Source: Bacillota bacterium (GTDB lineage: Bacteria > Bacillota > Clostridia > Peptostreptococcales > Anaerovoracaceae). Taken from it: 7,319 nucleotides of DNA. Positions 1 to 4,819 of the stretch are shown here, piece by piece. The first letter of the stretch is position 1. Every line of letters begins with the position of its first letter. The notes below the pieces were generated by a model. The model did not search any database and was not told where the DNA came from. It saw only the letters and a list, made by a program, of their open reading frames with translations. Location: contig JAQSXD010000185.1 of the NCBI GenBank assembly GCA_029266295.1, forward strand, positions 1 to 7,319. The letters are read 5' to 3'. Made by a program: the position numbers and the translations under genes.

Positions 1-359
1 TGATCCTGTATGTTTTTTAGCTCCGTAGCAATGATTTTTCTTTCATCTGCGCTGGCACTGCCCGTATTTGCAGCACGGATCTTGTCCTTTGCTTCCAGCA
101 TCAGATCTTCAATATTCATAAGAACTGATTCGCTGTTGGATAGTGCAGACTGCGCATGGGCAATATTCGATTGATAACTGTCTGTTTTGCTCATATCCGC
201 GCGTAGCTGATAAGCCTTAACTGCCGCAGCAGTATTTTCCGAGGATTTGGAAAAAGCCCTGCCTGACTCTATCTGAGTACTGTATTTGTTCAAGTCTGAA
301 GACAAAGTGTTCAGCGAACGGATATATTTTGTTGTAATCATTTTATTGGTAATACGCAT
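1..359 (-). CDS. flgL: FlgL, flagellar hook-filament junction protein 2 (HAP3), N-terminal part
   Basis: The reading frame gives 119 residues and is cut by the window edge, so about two thirds of a normal FlgL (roughly 300 residues) is missing. It begins MRITNKMITTKYIRSLNTLS, the classic FlgL opening, followed by a heptad-like helical region and SGRAFSKSSENTAAA at residues 32-46, the place where flagellin-like proteins carry the SGxRI..PSDDP loop. This is the N-terminal D0/D1 domain shared with flagellin. FlgL is exported through the flagellar type III apparatus and forms the ring between FlgK and the filament. The ATG at 357-359 is supported by a ribosome site (AAGGGAG, about 8 nt upstream). 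It lies 28 nt after flgK, so it is the last gene visible in the flgM-flgN-flgK-flgL operon. FlgL rather than flagellin is favoured by the order after flgK and by the opening residues. Confidence 0.93.
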   Translation of the reverse strand, partial: MRITNKMITTKYIRSLNTLSSDLNKYSTQIESGRAFSKSSENTAAAVKAYQLRADMSKTDSYQSNIAHAQSALSNSESVLMNIEDLMLEAKDKIRAANTGSASADERKIIATELKNIQD

Positions 360-387
360 TCCGCTATCTCCCTTCGGTCAATTGCTT

Positions 388-1959
388 TTAACGGCCCACA
401 AGACCCATTTCGTTTATAATTTTATCTACCGCTTCATCCAGTACGTTGAAGTATCTCGCGGCGGCATTGTAGGATTTCTGGAAAGCCATCAGTTGGATTC
501 CTTCTTCGTCAAGATTGACTCCGGAGATGGATTCTCTGGTTGTATATAAAGTGTTCAGCACGGTAGAAGAAGTATCAGCGAAATTTTCATGAAGTTCCAC
601 GTCCAGCGAAAGCTCACCGATGACTCCCACAACAAATTCATGAACCGTGCCCCCGAACATTACGTCTGAACTTGGATCTGAGGGATCACGATAGAATTTC
701 ATGTCGGCATTTAGCGCTTTAATCATTCGTGCGATATTGTCTCCTTCACCTCCGGTACCTCCGGTATTGGTGTTGGTCGTTGTCGTGATAAACGCCGCGT
801 CTTTCAGCCATTCATCGGATATCGCAATGTTCCCGGCAGTAATGGAGGAAGATCCGTCCGAAGCAGAGAAAAGAGGTTTGGCTGTACCGCTGGCATCAGT
901 GTTTAGGTCATTGAGCACCTTGGCGAAATTGGATGCAAACGTGTTCATAGAACTCTGATAGTATAGGGTTCCGCGAAAGTTGTTTTCAGCTGATCCGGAG
1001 CTGGTGTCGGCATATGTTCCATTTCCATTGATCAAATTCAGATATCCGTTGATGGACCCTCCGCCTGAAAAATAGCTGGTCACATTTCCGTGATAACCCC
1101 CAAAGCTGCTGCTGATATTGATCTCCATCTGGTTTGTAGTTTCGTTCAGTGCAGCGGACAGTGTATTATAGGAACCATTTTGAACAATACCGATGGATGT
1201 GCCTGTGCTGGTATCGTAAATGGATATATTCAAATTTTCAATGGTAAGATCTTCGGAGACCTTTTCCGGTGTTGTGGTAACCTTTATGTTTGCCATTCCC
1301 GAAAGCTTATCGATCAGCACGTTTCGTTGATCATATAGCTCGTTGGGTGTATTGCCGTGAACCAGTTCGCTCCTGATTTGCGTGTTGAGATCAGCAATGC
1401 TCTTAACCGTAGCATTAAAATCAGTATCGATGACAACCTTGGAAAGATCATGAATCTGCTGATTTCTAACTTCGTCAATCTGGCTTGAGTAAACGTTCAA
1501 AATCTGAGTGACTTTCTGGGCAGCGGTTCTCACCACAAGGGCCAGATCCTTGCTGCTCGGGCTTCCGGAAAACGTCTGGAGTTGATTGATGAAATCTGAG
1601 AGCTGCTTCTGAAGTTTTTCAGTCGAAGCTTCGTCAATGACATTCTCAAGGTCTGACAGTCCGGAAAGAAGCGTTTCATACTGAGAAGACTCAGCACTTT
1701 GAGCACGGAAACGAGCATCCAGGAACGGATCTCTAATCTGGCTGACACCGCTTACTACAACCCCCAGTCCCGTATTTGTATTGGGTGTATTGTATTTCTG
1801 CACAAATCCGCTGTTGGAAAAAGAACTCTGGTCAACCCGCTGACGCGTATAACCGTCGGTATTCAAGTTTGCGATATTGTTGCCGGTAACATCAATGTTA
1901 GCCTGGCTTGCAGCCATCGCTCTGCTGGCCGTTTGAAAGGCCAAAAACGTAGGTCTCAT
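388..1959 (-). CDS. flgK: FlgK, flagellar hook-associated protein 1 (HAP1)
   Basis: A complete 523-residue protein, a normal FlgK length. The N-terminus (residues 1-40) has the rod/hook signature: an alpha-helical start, then NIDVTGNNIANLNTDGYTRQ at 21-40. The C-terminus has the matching partner helix, SGVNLDEEGIQLMAFQKSYN at 479-498 followed by AARYFNVLDEAVDKIIN. These two ends pack together as the D0 coiled coil. The middle (about 280-430) is variable, with glycine- and threonine-rich loops such as ITTTTNTNTGGTGG at 391-404. FlgK is exported and forms the junction between hook and filament. The frame stays open for 55 more codons upstream, but those lie inside flgN and look unlike FlgK. The ATG at 1957-1959 has an AAAGGGGAT ribosome site at the right distance and gives the family N-terminus. 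It lies 17 nt after flgN, whose product is its export chaperone. Confidence 0.98.
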   Translation of the reverse strand: MRPTFLAFQTASRAMAASQANIDVTGNNIANLNTDGYTRQRVDQSSFSNSGFVQKYNTPNTNTGLGVVVSGVSQIRDPFLDARFRAQSAESSQYETLLSGLSDLENVIDEASTEKLQKQLSDFINQLQTFSGSPSSKDLALVVRTAAQKVTQILNVYSSQIDEVRNQQIHDLSKVVIDTDFNATVKSIADLNTQIRSELVHGNTPNELYDQRNVLIDKLSGMANIKVTTTPEKVSEDLTIENLNISIYDTSTGTSIGIVQNGSYNTLSAALNETTNQMEINISSSFGGYHGNVTSYFSGGGSINGYLNLINGNGTYADTSSGSAENNFRGTLYYQSSMNTFASNFAKVLNDLNTDASGTAKPLFSASDGSSSITAGNIAISDEWLKDAAFITTTTNTNTGGTGGEGDNIARMIKALNADMKFYRDPSDPSSDVMFGGTVHEFVVGVIGELSLDVELHENFADTSSTVLNTLYTTRESISGVNLDEEGIQLMAFQKSYNAAARYFNVLDEAVDKIINEMGLVGR

Positions 1960-1976
1960 AATCGTATCCCCTTTTG

Positions 1977-2474
1977 CTATATTTTCTTCTCGAAAGCCTT
2001 TGGAAATAAAGTGCCGTGAACTTCGGCAGCGCTTCTGCTGTAAGTGGTATTGTCCTTTGGAAGCTCCTGTCTGGAAAGAACCTTGTCGATGGTGTAAAGC
2101 TTGCTTTGAAGGAGCATTCTGCATTTGTCCTTGTAATAATTTACTTCTGTCATCGTCAAATCGAATTCTCCGAGCAAACCAAAGAAGCGAAGACCTTCTT
2201 CCTTTGAAAGCTGCCCAGCCATATCAGAAAGGTTTTTGGCATTGATTCCAAGGGCCTCTAGATAGTCTGCTACCTGTCTGTCAAAGCTCTTTGTCTGAAG
2301 GAGTAAAGCTTGCTGCGATTTTAGGCTTTCATCCAAATGTTCAATTTCGTCCTTCATGATAGCATCCAGTTCGTCCTTTAGGATCGGTACTGCATTTTGA
2401 TAGATCTTAAGAATTCCGCAGAGGTATTCGTAAAACTTGTCTAGGACAATGTTGTATTCATTCTTATCAGTCAT
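1977..2474 (-). CDS. flgN: FlgN family export chaperone for FlgK/FlgL
   Basis: A 165-residue, highly charged, mostly helical protein with no membrane segment. Residues about 8-85 look like the FlgN long antiparallel helix pair (FYEYLCGILKIYQNAVPILK, then a DAIMKDEIEHLDESLKSQQA segment). The C-terminal 40 residues are rich in K, S and T and probably flexible; in studied FlgN proteins this region binds the C-terminal helices of FlgK and FlgL. The cytoplasmic chaperone keeps the junction proteins unpolymerised and brings them to the export gate. Sequence conservation in this family is weak, so the assignment rests mainly on helix pattern, length and the position between flgM and flgK, where Bacillus has the FlgN-type gene yvyG. 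The ATG has a GGGAGG ribosome site 5-6 nt upstream. It starts 23 nt after flgM. Confidence 0.88.
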   Translation of the reverse strand: MTDKNEYNIVLDKFYEYLCGILKIYQNAVPILKDELDAIMKDEIEHLDESLKSQQALLLQTKSFDRQVADYLEALGINAKNLSDMAGQLSKEEGLRFFGLLGEFDLTMTEVNYYKDKCRMLLQSKLYTIDKVLSRQELPKDNTTYSRSAAEVHGTLFPKAFEKKI

Positions 2475-2497
2475 TATAACCTCCCGGCATCACATAC

Positions 2498-2818
2498 TCA
2501 TTCTTTTAAAATCGCATCCGCAATCAGATTGGCAGGTACGTCGTAAGTGCCATTCTCTACAGATTTTTTTAATTCGCTGATGCGGCCTGCCGAAGTGTTT
2601 ACAGATACATCGTAAAGGATTGCGGATTTTGCGACAGACAGTCGTTTGTCTTCAAAGGATCCGCTGTGGCTGCTGGATATCTCTGCACTGTCAACCTTGT
2701 TCTTAAGAGAATACTTCTTGTTTTCTTCAGTGCTGATATTTCTTGCGGGATCATTGCTGTAGTCCTGTATCTGCTGCGGCTGAATCGATTTGCTCTTGTT
2801 TACAAATGAGATTTCCAT
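2498..2818 (-). CDS. flgM: FlgM, anti-sigma-28 factor
   Basis: A 106-residue protein, slightly longer than typical FlgM (about 90-100). It has a low-complexity, probably disordered N-terminal half, then VDSAEISSS at residues 42-50, matching the family DxVxIS segment. The C-terminal helix-rich sigma-binding part contains RISELKKSVENGTYDVPANL at 79-98 and ends IADAILKE, very like the family ending (ELKKxIxxGxYxVdxxxIA). FlgM binds and silences sigma-28 (SigD/FliA) until the hook is complete and FlgM is exported. I chose the ATG at 2816-2818; a TTG directly upstream (2819-2821) is also in frame, but the GGGAGG ribosome site is 8 nt from the ATG and only 5 nt from the TTG. It is the first gene of the minus-strand operon and sits downstream of a sigma-28 type promoter, which would give negative feedback. 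Confidence 0.93.
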   Translation of the reverse strand: MEISFVNKSKSIQPQQIQDYSNDPARNISTEENKKYSLKNKVDSAEISSSHSGSFEDKRLSVAKSAILYDVSVNTSAGRISELKKSVENGTYDVPANLIADAILKE

Positions 2819-2898
2819 CAATATAACCTCCCTTCAACTGTGGATTTTATTATTCGTCGTAAATTCATTACGTTCGGTTCTGAATCATCTTGATTATT

Positions 2899-2925
2899 AT
2901 ATCGGCATAGCAGAAAAAAACCTTA
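2899..2925 (-). promoter_or_regulatory. Sigma-28 (SigD/FliA) type promoter for flgM-flgN-flgK-flgL
   Basis: Read on the minus strand, 2906-2899 is GCCGATAT, a perfect match to the Bacillus sigma-D -10 element. The -35 region at 2925-2922 is TAAG (consensus TAAA) with a 15-nt spacer, the expected distance. The predicted start of transcription is near 2891, giving a leader of roughly 70 nt before flgM. Sigma-28 control of the flgM/flgK/flgL group is well established in Bacillus and enteric bacteria, which supports the call. Confidence 0.8.
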
Positions 2926-3031
2926 ATAAAAATTCTGAAAAAACGCGTAACTACACAAAAAAAATAATTTATGGAATTAATTTACTGGAAAAATTGATTG
3001 TGAGTCAAAAAAATACAGGATTCGACAAAAA
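2914..3031. repeat. Run of A-tracts, possible curved DNA
   Basis: Seven A-tracts of 5 to 8 bases occur on the plus strand, centred near 2917, 2930, 2940, 2960, 2991, 3010 and 3029. Most intervals are close to one, two or three helical turns (about 13, 10, 20, 31, 19 and 19 nt). Such arrays can bend DNA or act as AT-rich upstream elements. They lie between the sigma-28 promoter and the plus-strand promoter candidates. Simple AT-richness could also explain them. Confidence 0.4.
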
Positions 3032-3089
3032 TTAAATTTATAAACAAATAATGAGCTGAATCATACCCGATAAAGGCAGTGTATTTCGA

Positions 3090-3118
3090 TTTAAACCCGA
3101 AAAAAATCATGTTAGAAT
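3090..3118 (+). promoter_or_regulatory. Candidate distal sigma-A promoter for the flgB operon
   Basis: TTTAAA (4 of 6 matches to TTGACA) at 3090-3095 and TAGAAT (5 of 6 matches to TATAAT) at 3113-3118, with a 17-nt spacer. The predicted start is near 3125, giving a leader of about 160 nt. In such AT-rich DNA this quality of match can arise by chance. Confidence 0.3.
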
Positions 3119-3145
3119 CTTCCTGCCCGCGGTATAAAAAAGTAA

Positions 3146-3174
3146 TTGTCTAAACGTGCAAATTGTAGTAAAAT
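3146..3174 (+). promoter_or_regulatory. Candidate proximal sigma-A promoter for the flgB operon
   Basis: TTGTCT (4 of 6) at 3146-3151 and TAAAAT (5 of 6) at 3169-3174, with an ideal 17-nt spacer. The predicted start is at about 3180-3182, which coincides with the left edge of the leader hairpin and leaves a leader of about 106 nt before flgB. Housekeeping-sigma control of the early operon is the norm in Bacillus and Clostridia. Confidence 0.45.
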
Positions 3175-3180
3175 CATGTA

Positions 3181-3259
3181 CGAAGCATACTATATTATAC
3201 GCCATGACATGACAAAATTCGACAGACGAAAAATGCAGATGTTTATGGCATATGCTTCG
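3181..3259 (+). promoter_or_regulatory. Long imperfect hairpin in the flgB leader
   Basis: CGAAGCATA at 3181-3189 pairs exactly with TATGCTTCG at 3251-3259. Inside it, GCCAT at 3201-3205 pairs with ATGGC at 3245-3249, and ACAT at 3207-3210 pairs with ATGT at 3239-3242, leaving a 28-nt apical loop. The main irregularity is an 11-nt bulge on the left side (3190-3200). The stem ends about 12-15 nt before the flgB ribosome site, so it would leave that site exposed. It may be a 5' mRNA-stabilising or regulatory leader, or simply an inverted repeat in DNA. No known riboswitch core is visible. Confidence 0.45.
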
Positions 3260-3286
3260 AAGAGAAAACGATGAAAGGGTGGGCAT

Positions 3287-3688
3287 ATGATCGGAGATTC
3301 AGCAGTATCGGCAATCCTGCAGAAGGGCTTAGACGGTACCTGGCAGAAGCAGAGGGCTATCGCAAACAATATCGCAAATCATGAAACCCCCGGATACAAA
3401 GCGGTAAAGGTCTCCTTCGAAGAAAATCTGGACAAAGAGATTCAGAAGCTTGGCAAGAGTATCGCAGATACAAAGAGTATCCCTAAGAACCTGGAGGCGA
3501 TAAAAAATTCGGAGATAAGCGTTTTTTCAGACGATACGACAACAGAGCGCACTGACGGTAACAATGTGAATCTCGAGCTTGAAAACATTGAGATGGCAAA
3601 AGCGCAGATCCAATATCAGTATTTGACGCGAAGCATGACCGATATGTTTGCGAGAATGAGATACGCCATCAGTGAAGGCAGAAAATAG
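3287..3688 (+). CDS. flgB: FlgB, flagellar proximal rod protein
   Basis: A complete 133-residue protein, the usual FlgB length. The N-terminal rod signature is clear at residues 24-41 (AIANNIANHETPGYKAVK). The C-terminal half has DGNNVNLELENIEMAKAQ at 90-107, followed by an IQYQYLTRSM helix; this is the FlgB-type ending that pairs with the N-terminal helix. FlgB is exported through the flagellar type III gate and forms the most proximal rod layer above FliE and the MS ring. The ATG is preceded by AAAGGGTGGG, a good ribosome site 4-8 nt away. It is the first gene of the plus-strand early set and is followed by flgC with 17 nt between the stop and the chosen flgC start. Confidence 0.97.
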   Translation: MIGDSAVSAILQKGLDGTWQKQRAIANNIANHETPGYKAVKVSFEENLDKEIQKLGKSIADTKSIPKNLEAIKNSEISVFSDDTTTERTDGNNVNLELENIEMAKAQIQYQYLTRSMTDMFARMRYAISEGRK

Positions 3689-3705
3689 GAAGGGAAGTGG
3701 TTAAA

Positions 3706-4143
3706 ATGGATTTTTTAAGCTCACTTAACATTTCGGGTTCAGGACTGACAGCACAAAAAATGCGTATGGACGTGATTTCCCAAAATATTGCAAACTCGGA
3801 AGTCACCAGAACAGAAAATGGAACGCCGTATCGCAGAAAGATGGCTGTTCTCAGCAGCATGGCTGGAAATACTAGCTTTAGAAGCGCACTTGACAAGGCT
3901 TCAGCGGCAAAGACTGGCGGCGTACAGGTATCCGGCATTGTTGAAGATCAGTCGGCATTGGTTCCTGTTTATGATCCGGGTCATCCCGATGCCAATGAAG
4001 AAGGCTATGTAATGCTGCCAAATGTAAATAGAGCGCAGGAAATGATCGACATGCTAGGCGCAAGCAGGGCATATGAGGCAAATGTTACTGCGTTTAACGC
4101 AACCAAAGCAATGGCGCTGAAGGCGCTTGAAATCGGCAGATAA
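3706..4143 (+). CDS. flgC: FlgC, flagellar proximal rod protein
   Basis: A complete 145-residue protein with the FlgC N-terminus (FLSSLNISGSGLTAQKMRMD at residues 3-22, then VISQNIANSEVTRTENGTPY) and the family C-terminus (VYDPGHPDANEEGYVMLPNV at 88-107, then a RAQEMIDMLGASRAYEANV helix and a final ALKALEIGR). FlgC joins FlgB in the proximal rod and is exported by the flagellar apparatus. A GTG three codons upstream (3697) is also in frame, but family proteins start at the MDFLSS position, and AGGAAGGGAAGTGG lies just before the ATG at 3706. A 213-nt gap follows before fliE, whereas flgC and fliE are usually nearly contiguous. Confidence 0.97.
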   Translation: MDFLSSLNISGSGLTAQKMRMDVISQNIANSEVTRTENGTPYRRKMAVLSSMAGNTSFRSALDKASAAKTGGVQVSGIVEDQSALVPVYDPGHPDANEEGYVMLPNVNRAQEMIDMLGASRAYEANVTAFNATKAMALKALEIGR

Positions 4144-4216
4144 TTTTGGCTCCCTAAAGGAATCAGTGGCCGAACAGGAATAGACAATCAGGTTATGGCA
4201 AATCAAAAGTTGTTAT

Positions 4217-4335
4217 GATGTGTATAGATGTGTAAAAAGTCAAAAAAGATGTGTGTAGATGTGTAAAAGATGTGTGTAGATTTTAGCCGGTAAAGCAGTA
4301 AAAATTGTGTAGATTTTATTGTGTGTAGATATTTA
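4217..4335 (+). repeat. Direct-repeat array of GATGTGT/GTGTAGAT words upstream of fliE
   Basis: The word GATGTGT starts at 4217, 4227, 4248, 4258 and 4269, with spacings of 10, 21, 10 and 11 nt, and once more at 4354 over the fliE start. The 21-nt segments 4217-4237 and 4248-4268 agree at 20 of 21 positions and are separated by the 10-nt filler AGTCAAAAAA; a third, partial copy begins directly at 4269. The related word GTGTAGAT occurs exactly at 4253, 4274, 4307 and 4323 (GTATAGAT at 4222), and TGTGTAGATTTTA is repeated at 4273-4285 and 4306-4318. This could be a cluster of protein-binding sites on one face of the helix, or a locally expanded low-complexity sequence. I do not recognise it as a known element. 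Confidence 0.85.
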
Positions 4336-4342
4336 ATGTAAT

Positions 4343-4350
4343 AAAGAGGT
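4343..4350 (+). promoter_or_regulatory. Ribosome binding site that decides the fliE start
   Basis: AAAGAGGT is the only good Shine-Dalgarno site before fliE. It is 6 nt from the in-frame GTG at 4357, 4 nt from an out-of-frame ATG at 4355, and 21 nt from the in-frame ATG at 4372. It therefore supports either the GTG start or translation of a six-codon leader ORF (4355-4375, MCLLFQ) whose TGA overlaps the ATG at 4372. Confidence 0.6.
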
Positions 4351-4356
4351 AGAGAT

Positions 4357-4677
4357 GTGTTTATTATTCCAATGAGTTCTAACATTAATACCAGCGGTAT
4401 TAATTCTTTAAGTTCAAGTTCTGACAAATCGACAAATGCCTCCGGAGAAAGCTCCGGCCTCGGCTTTAAAGAGATTTTCCAGGATGTCGTCAAAAATGTA
4501 GAAGAGACGGAAGCAGTTACAAAGATGGATGCATATAATCTGTCCATTGGTAACGTGGATGATTTACATACCACGATTATTAATGCTGCAAAAGCTGATG
4601 TCGCTCTGCAGACTATGGTTCAACTTAGAAATAAGTTTCTTGAAGCACATTCCGAAATTATGAGGGTCAGCTTATAA
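4357..4677 (+). CDS. fliE: FliE, MS-ring/rod junction protein
   Basis: A 106-residue protein from the GTG, or 101 from the ATG at 4372; the family is about 100. Residues 1-35 are serine/asparagine-rich and probably disordered. GFKEIFQDVVKNVEETEAVT at 36-55 starts the helical part, and the conserved C-terminus follows: GNVDDLHTTIINAAKADVAL at 65-84, then VQLRNKFLEAHSEIMRVSL. FliE is an early export substrate that links the MS ring (FliF) to the FlgB/FlgC rod and is needed to open the export channel. The GTG is chosen because AAAGAGGT lies 6 nt upstream; the ATG has no ribosome site of its own. The start region overlaps the sixth GATGTGT word. The gap to flgC (213 nt) and to fliF (142 nt) is unusually large for this operon. 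Confidence 0.94.
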   Translation: MFIIPMSSNINTSGINSLSSSSDKSTNASGESSGLGFKEIFQDVVKNVEETEAVTKMDAYNLSIGNVDDLHTTIINAAKADVALQTMVQLRNKFLEAHSEIMRVSL

Positions 4678-4702
4678 CAAGGGACGGCATGCCCGTGCCT
4701 TG
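4678..4702 (+). other. Intercistronic hairpin directly after fliE
   Basis: CAAGG at 4678-4682 pairs with CCTTG at 4698-4702, and ACGG at 4684-4687 pairs with CCGT at 4693-4696, with one G:G mismatch and a 5-nt loop. It begins at the base after the fliE stop codon. It is followed by A residues and not by T residues, so it is not an intrinsic terminator for the plus strand; an mRNA-processing or 3'-end-stabilising hairpin is a more likely role. Confidence 0.5.
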
Positions 4703-4719
4703 AAAAAACGCGCAGAGGC

Positions 4720-4755
4720 TAAAAATGCAATGATTTTTTGCCGAAGTGTTATAAT
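4720..4755 (+). promoter_or_regulatory. Candidate internal promoter for fliF and downstream genes
   Basis: TATAAT at 4750-4755 is a perfect sigma-A -10 box and is preceded by TG one base upstream (TGTTATAAT at 4747-4755), an extended -10; there is no good -35. Overlapping it, TAAA at 4720-4723 and GCCGAAGT at 4740-4747 resemble a sigma-28 promoter (6 of 8 in the -10, 16-nt spacer). The predicted start is near 4755-4762, leaving about 60 nt of leader before fliF. The extended -10 reading is the stronger of the two. Confidence 0.4.
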
Positions 4756-4819
4756 TGCGGAATTTTTGTTCTTATTATTATTACCAATAGTCGAATTTTA
4801 ACAGATGGAAGATTAAAAT

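Larger units (their letters stand above)
2822..3286. other. Divergent intergenic region between flgM and flgB
   Basis: A gene-free stretch of 465-468 nt between the divergent start codons. It is markedly more AT-rich than the flanking genes. From left to right it holds the flgM leader and ribosome site, a minus-strand sigma-28 type promoter (2899-2925), a run of A-tracts (2914-3031), two weak plus-strand sigma-A-like promoter candidates (3090-3118 and 3146-3174), and an imperfect hairpin leading into the flgB ribosome site (3181-3259). A 10-bp direct repeat AAAATCATGT occurs at 3103-3112 and 3170-3179, overlapping or next to both plus-strand -10 candidates. I see no convincing protein-coding frame, tRNA or known riboswitch core; in particular the conserved c-di-GMP-I riboswitch segments found before flgB in Clostridioides difficile are not visible. 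Confidence 0.8.

Noticed and set aside
1960..2124. A 55-codon upstream extension of the flgK frame
   Set aside because: It lies wholly across the flgN coding end and the 17-nt gap, its residues do not resemble FlgK, and the ATG at 1957-1959 has its own ribosome site and the family N-terminus.
2790..3035. An 81-codon plus-strand frame starting inside flgM antisense and running through the AT-rich gap
   Set aside because: It starts at TTG with no ribosome site, overlaps the start of flgM, and its lysine/asparagine-rich residues are what A-rich DNA gives by chance.
3041..3073. CCCGATAA on the plus strand (3066-3073) as a second sigma-28 promoter toward flgB
   Set aside because: The -10 matches 6 of 8, but there is no TAAA at the required distance; the nearest TAAA (3041) leaves a 21-nt spacer.
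3181..3286. c-di-GMP riboswitch before flgB, as in C. difficile
   Set aside because: The conserved core segments of the c-di-GMP-I class are not present; the leader only shows a generic imperfect hairpin.
4155..4176. TAAA (4155) with GCCGAACA (4169) as a sigma-28 promoter after flgC
   Set aside because: The spacer is only 10 nt.
4264..4293. GCCGGTAA (4286-4293) with TAAA (4264-4267) as a sigma-28 promoter for fliE
   Set aside because: The -10 matches 7 of 8, but the 18-nt spacer is about 3 nt too long. Worth keeping in mind if a 5' end is found near 4300.
4217..4335. CRISPR array
   Set aside because: The repeats are too short, nearly contiguous and irregular, with no unique 30-nt spacers and no cas genes in view.
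4203..4574. A 123-codon minus-strand frame opposite fliE and the repeat array
   Set aside because: It is antisense to a clear fliE, and its C-terminal THIF/HIYTH pattern is only the translation of the DNA repeats.
4678..4710. Intrinsic terminator after fliE
   Set aside because: The hairpin is followed by A residues on the plus strand, and on the minus strand the T-run lies before, not after, the stem.
2589..4750. The 11-base word GCCGAAGTGTT shared by flgM (2589-2599) and the fliE-fliF gap (4740-4750)
   Set aside because: A few shared 11-base words are expected by chance in a window of this size.
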